A stretch of 8,539 nucleotides of DNA from Chloroflexia bacterium (GTDB lineage: Bacteria; Chloroflexota; Chloroflexia; Thermomicrobiales; UBA6265). The stretch is taken from contig JACDBO010000287.1 in the NCBI GenBank assembly GCA_013694885.1, positions 1-8,539 on the forward strand. Reading direction: 5' to 3'. A model generated the notes under the pieces. It saw only the letters and a program-made list of their open reading frames with translations. It made no database searches and was not told the origin of the DNA. A program made the translations under genes and the position numbers. Position 1 is the first letter of the stretch; every line of letters begins with the position of its first letter. Below, piece by piece: positions 6,305 through 8,539 of the stretch.

Positions 6305-6621
6305 AGGGTCGTCCTCCGCGCCGATAGCCGACGGGCGAGATACGCGGTCAAGAGAAAGCCGTCGGTCTGATCGATCTCACTATACGCTACCACGAGCCAC
6401 TTGCTCGTCAACGGTGTCTGGGCGTAGAAGCGTGCAGCCAATAGCTCACCCGAATCGCCTTGCTTGATCGTTTCGGGGTCGGCCAGCGTTTCGAGAACCT
6501 GTGCGCGGAGTGTCGTCAACTCAGGGTGACCTGCCGTGACATGGCGCCAGCGTTCGTCGGTGAGACGGATGGCTACTCCCGCCTTCGACCGCGTGACGAT
6601 CGTCGACGAACCGTCGCTCAC
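6292..6621 (-). CDS. small BECR-fold nuclease-like protein, possible toxin
   Basis: This 109-residue protein resembles small uncharacterised proteins of the barnase/EndoU/colicin E5/RelE-like (BECR) type that often sit beside DUF2283 genes. Visible landmarks are RLTDERWRHVTAGHPEL (19-35, with H27 and H32), the helix LRAQVLETLADPE (38-50), ARFY (63-66), strand WLVVAY (75-80) and DGFLLTAYLARR (87-98). The histidines, R64 and Y94 are candidate active-site residues by analogy, not proven. The start is GTG at 6621-6619, sharing GTGA with the mutS stop at 6620-6618, which predicts translational coupling to MutS. The partner DUF2283 gene overlaps its end. Composition is poorer in G+C than mutS, consistent with acquisition. 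It could equally be an RNA-binding protein or a regulator, and the family assignment is from memory of motifs. Confidence 0.6.
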   Translation of the reverse strand: MSDGSSTIVTRSKAGVAIRLTDERWRHVTAGHPELTTLRAQVLETLADPETIKQGDSGELLAARFYAQTPLTSKWLVVAYSEIDQTDGFLLTAYLARRLSARRTTLWKR

Positions 6622-8539
6622 AACCGCCCCTGCTGCTCGAACAACCAGTCGATCGCCTCCCGTGGCGTCATGCTGCCCAGGTCAAGCTCGCGCAGGTTGC
6701 GGGCCAGGCGTTCGGCCCGCCCGGAGCGCGCCGGGAAACCGTCGAGCGCCAGCTGATAGTCGACATCTGCCACCTCGGCGACGAATCGGGTGTCCAGCAC
6801 CCGGTCGTCGACAGGCGCCGCCGGCCGTGCCGCTCCCTCAGCGCCGTACGCTTCGAGGACGGCTTCGGCCCGGTCGGCCACCCAGGGCGGCAGGCCGGCG
6901 AGGCGGGCGACGTGGATGCCGTAGGCGCGGTCGGCCGGGCCGGGGCGGACCGCGTAGAGGAAGATGACGCGGCCGTCCTCCTCCAGCGCGGCGACATGGG
7001 CGTTGGCGGCGCCCGGCAGCGCCGCGGCGAGCGCGGTCAGTTCCAGGTAGTGGGTGGCGAACAGGGCGCGGGCGCCGACCCGGTCGTGCAGGTCCTCCAG
7101 CACGGCGCGGGCGATTGCCAGTCCGTCGTCGGTGCTCGTGCCGCGCCCGACCTCGTCGAGGATCACCAGGCTCCGCGCCGTCGCTTGGTGCAGGATCGTC
7201 GCCGTCTCCACCATCTCGACCATGAAGGTGCTGGCGCCGCCGGCGAGGTCGTCGTGCGCACCGATGCGGGTGAAGATGCGGTCGACCAGCCCGATCCGCG
7301 CCGCGCCGGCCGGCACGAACGAGCCGATCTGGGCGAGCAGGACGATCAGCGCGACCTGCCGCAGATAGGTACTCTTGCCGCCCATGTTCGGCCCGGTTAC
7401 CACCAGCACGCGGGCGTCTCCGCCCAGGCGGCAGTCGTTGGGGATGAATGCCTCGCCGGCCAGCGTCGCCTCGACGACCGGGTGTCGCCCACCGACGATC
7501 TCGAGCACATCGCCCTCCTCCAGGACCGGGCGAATCCAGTCGGAGCGCATCGCGACCTCGGCCAGCGATAGCTGCGCATCGAGCCTCGCCAGCCGGCCAG
7601 CCGTCGCCGACAGCCGCGCCGCGGCGGCCGTGACCGCCGCGCTGAGCCGGATCAGGGCTTCCCGCTCCAACCCGGCGATCTCCTCGTCGGCGGCGAGGAC
7701 ACGCGCCTCGGCCTCCTTGAGCGGCGTGGTCACGTAGCGCTCGCCGGTCGCGATCGTCTGTTTTCGCACATAGTCCGGCGGGACGTGGCTCAGGTTCGGC
7801 CGGGTGACCTCGATGTAGTAGCCGAAGACCTTGTTGAACCCGACCTTGAGACTTCTGATGCCGGTCCGCTCCCGCTCGCACCGCTCCAGACCGGCGAGCC
7901 AGCGGCGCGTCTCGGCGGCACCGGCCTCGGCGGCGTCGAGCGCGGGCCAGAAACCGGGGCGGACGCGGGCGCTCCCCGCGTCGTCCTCTTCCACCGCTGT
8001 TTCAATCAGGTCGAGGAGATCGAAGCATGGATCGAGGTCCGCCGCCAGTTCCGCCAACGCCGGCTGATCCCCGCTTCGCAGCGCAGCGACGACATCTGGA
8101 AGCACCCGCAGCGCCGATCCGAGCGCCAGGTAGTCGCGGGCGCCCGCGAGGCCTTGCGTCACCCGGCTCGTCAACCGCTCGAGGTCGCCGACACTCGTCA
8201 GCGCCGTCAGTAGCGCGGCGCGCGTCAGGAGGCGCTCGGGATCGGCCAGCGCGGCGACGACCCCCTGCCGGCGCCGGAGTTCTGACAGGTCACACGAGGG
8301 CTGGCCGATAAGCCGGCGGAGGGCGCGGGCGCCCATCGCCGTGCAGGTCCGGTCGAGCACGGCGAGGAGACTGCCTCGGCTGCCACCGGTGCCGAAACTG
8401 CGCGTCAGCTCCAGGTTGCGCCGCGTCGCCGCGTCCAGGCTCACCCAGCGCCCGGGTGTCTCGGTGCGCAGCCCAGTCAGGAGCGGCAACAGCGCCGGGT
8501 TGGTCCGGGCGAGGTAGGCGATGACCGCCCCGCCTGCCC
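6618..8539 (-). CDS. mutS: DNA mismatch repair protein MutS, 5' end outside window
   Basis: MutS recognises mismatches and small loops and recruits MutL through an ATP-driven clamp. The frame is open to the right edge, so the mismatch-binding N-terminal domain (with the Phe-x-Glu motif) is off the window; 639 residues are visible. The lever and core region begins with LDAATRRNLELTRS, followed by the connector motif VGFNKVFGYYIEVT (coding near 7840-7800). The ATPase has Walker A GPNMGGKST (coding 7394-7368), Walker B with LVILDEVGRGTSTDDG, and the switch ATHYLELTAL. The end NLRELDLGSMTPREAIDWLF is the helix-turn-helix dimerisation region. All ATPase residues appear intact, so the gene looks functional. 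Its TGA overlaps the GTG of the next gene. A decayed duplicate of its last 37 codons lies 2192 bases downstream. It does not lie next to mutL, from which it is separated by about 4.9 kb. Confidence 0.97.
   Translation of the reverse strand, partial: AGGAVIAYLARTNPALLPLLTGLRTETPGRWVSLDAATRRNLELTRSFGTGGSRGSLLAVLDRTCTAMGARALRRLIGQPSCDLSELRRRQGVVAALADPERLLTRAALLTALTSVGDLERLTSRVTQGLAGARDYLALGSALRVLPDVVAALRSGDQPALAELAADLDPCFDLLDLIETAVEEDDAGSARVRPGFWPALDAAEAGAAETRRWLAGLERCERERTGIRSLKVGFNKVFGYYIEVTRPNLSHVPPDYVRKQTIATGERYVTTPLKEAEARVLAADEEIAGLEREALIRLSAAVTAAAARLSATAGRLARLDAQLSLAEVAMRSDWIRPVLEEGDVLEIVGGRHPVVEATLAGEAFIPNDCRLGGDARVLVVTGPNMGGKSTYLRQVALIVLLAQIGSFVPAGAARIGLVDRIFTRIGAHDDLAGGASTFMVEMVETATILHQATARSLVILDEVGRGTSTDDGLAIARAVLEDLHDRVGARALFATHYLELTALAAALPGAANAHVAALEEDGRVIFLYAVRPGPADRAYGIHVARLAGLPPWVADRAEAVLEAYGAEGAARPAAPVDDRVLDTRFVAEVADVDYQLALDGFPARSGRAERLARNLRELDLGSMTPREAIDWLFEQQGRL
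6633..6746. repeat. right copy of the direct repeat inside the mutS 3' end
   Basis: This is the intact partner of the mutS remnant at 4441-4554 and lies in the same orientation. The longest exact match is 22 bases (6679-6700 with 4487-4508), and a further 11-base match is GTCATGCTGCC (6667-6677 with 4475-4485). Homology stops sharply at 6746/4554 on one side and fades near 6633/4441 on the other. The two copies bracket the low-GC accessory genes, as expected for an insertion or allele exchange that recreated the end of mutS. Confidence 0.8.

Noticed and set aside
4441..6746. Direct repeats as attachment sites of an intact integrative element
   Set aside because: No integrase, excisionase or relaxase gene lies between the repeats, and the copies are only 84% identical, so an active element is not supported. 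Only the footprint is.
6838..7881. Minus-strand open frame of 347 codons within mutS
   Set aside because: It is the mutS sequence in a shifted frame with a Gly/Arg/Pro-rich product; the MutS frame carries the Walker motifs.

Overview
The window is high-GC bacterial DNA. The outer parts are about 70% G+C or more (7561-7620 has 46 G/C of 60), and a central segment is clearly poorer (5521-5580 has 25 G/C of 60). It is framed by the two core DNA mismatch-repair genes, both on the minus strand and both cut by the window ends: mutS enters from the right (6618-8539) and mutL leaves to the left (1-1734). MutL carries an endonuclease-type C-terminal motif, so the host is probably a MutH-independent bacterium. 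A deep-branching high-GC lineage such as Chloroflexota/Thermomicrobia would fit, but that is inference and not demonstrated here.

Layout from right to left, in the minus-strand direction of transcription: mutS; a small BECR-nuclease-like gene whose GTG start overlaps the mutS stop (GTGA); a DUF2283 gene overlapping it by 13 bases; a low-GC gene for a secreted or membrane-anchored protein of unknown function; a decayed second copy of the last 37 codons of mutS; a RidA-family gene; and a compact MetE-like zinc methyltransferase gene. A hairpin-rich intergenic repeat (2383-2511) follows, then a Nudix hydrolase gene on the plus strand, convergent with the MetE-like gene and divergent from mutL. 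No tRNA, rRNA, CRISPR array, transposase or integrase was seen.

The main observation is the pair of direct repeats, 4441-4554 and 6633-6746, at a constant offset of 2192 bases. The right copy is the real end of mutS. The left copy is 84% identical over its best 101 bases, keeps the mutS reading frame, ends in a premature TAG and has no mutS body attached. Between them lie the toxin-antitoxin-like pair and the low-GC secreted-protein gene. This looks like an accessory insertion or allele replacement at the mutS 3' end that now separates mutS from the genes towards mutL. The secreted-protein gene also appears to have lost its original stop: a one-base frame change near 4691-4700 would end it naturally at 4646, before the mutS remnant.

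The repair genes probably work together. The small genes coupled to mutS are likely co-transcribed with it. The RidA, MetE-like and Nudix genes look like independent metabolic or housecleaning functions.
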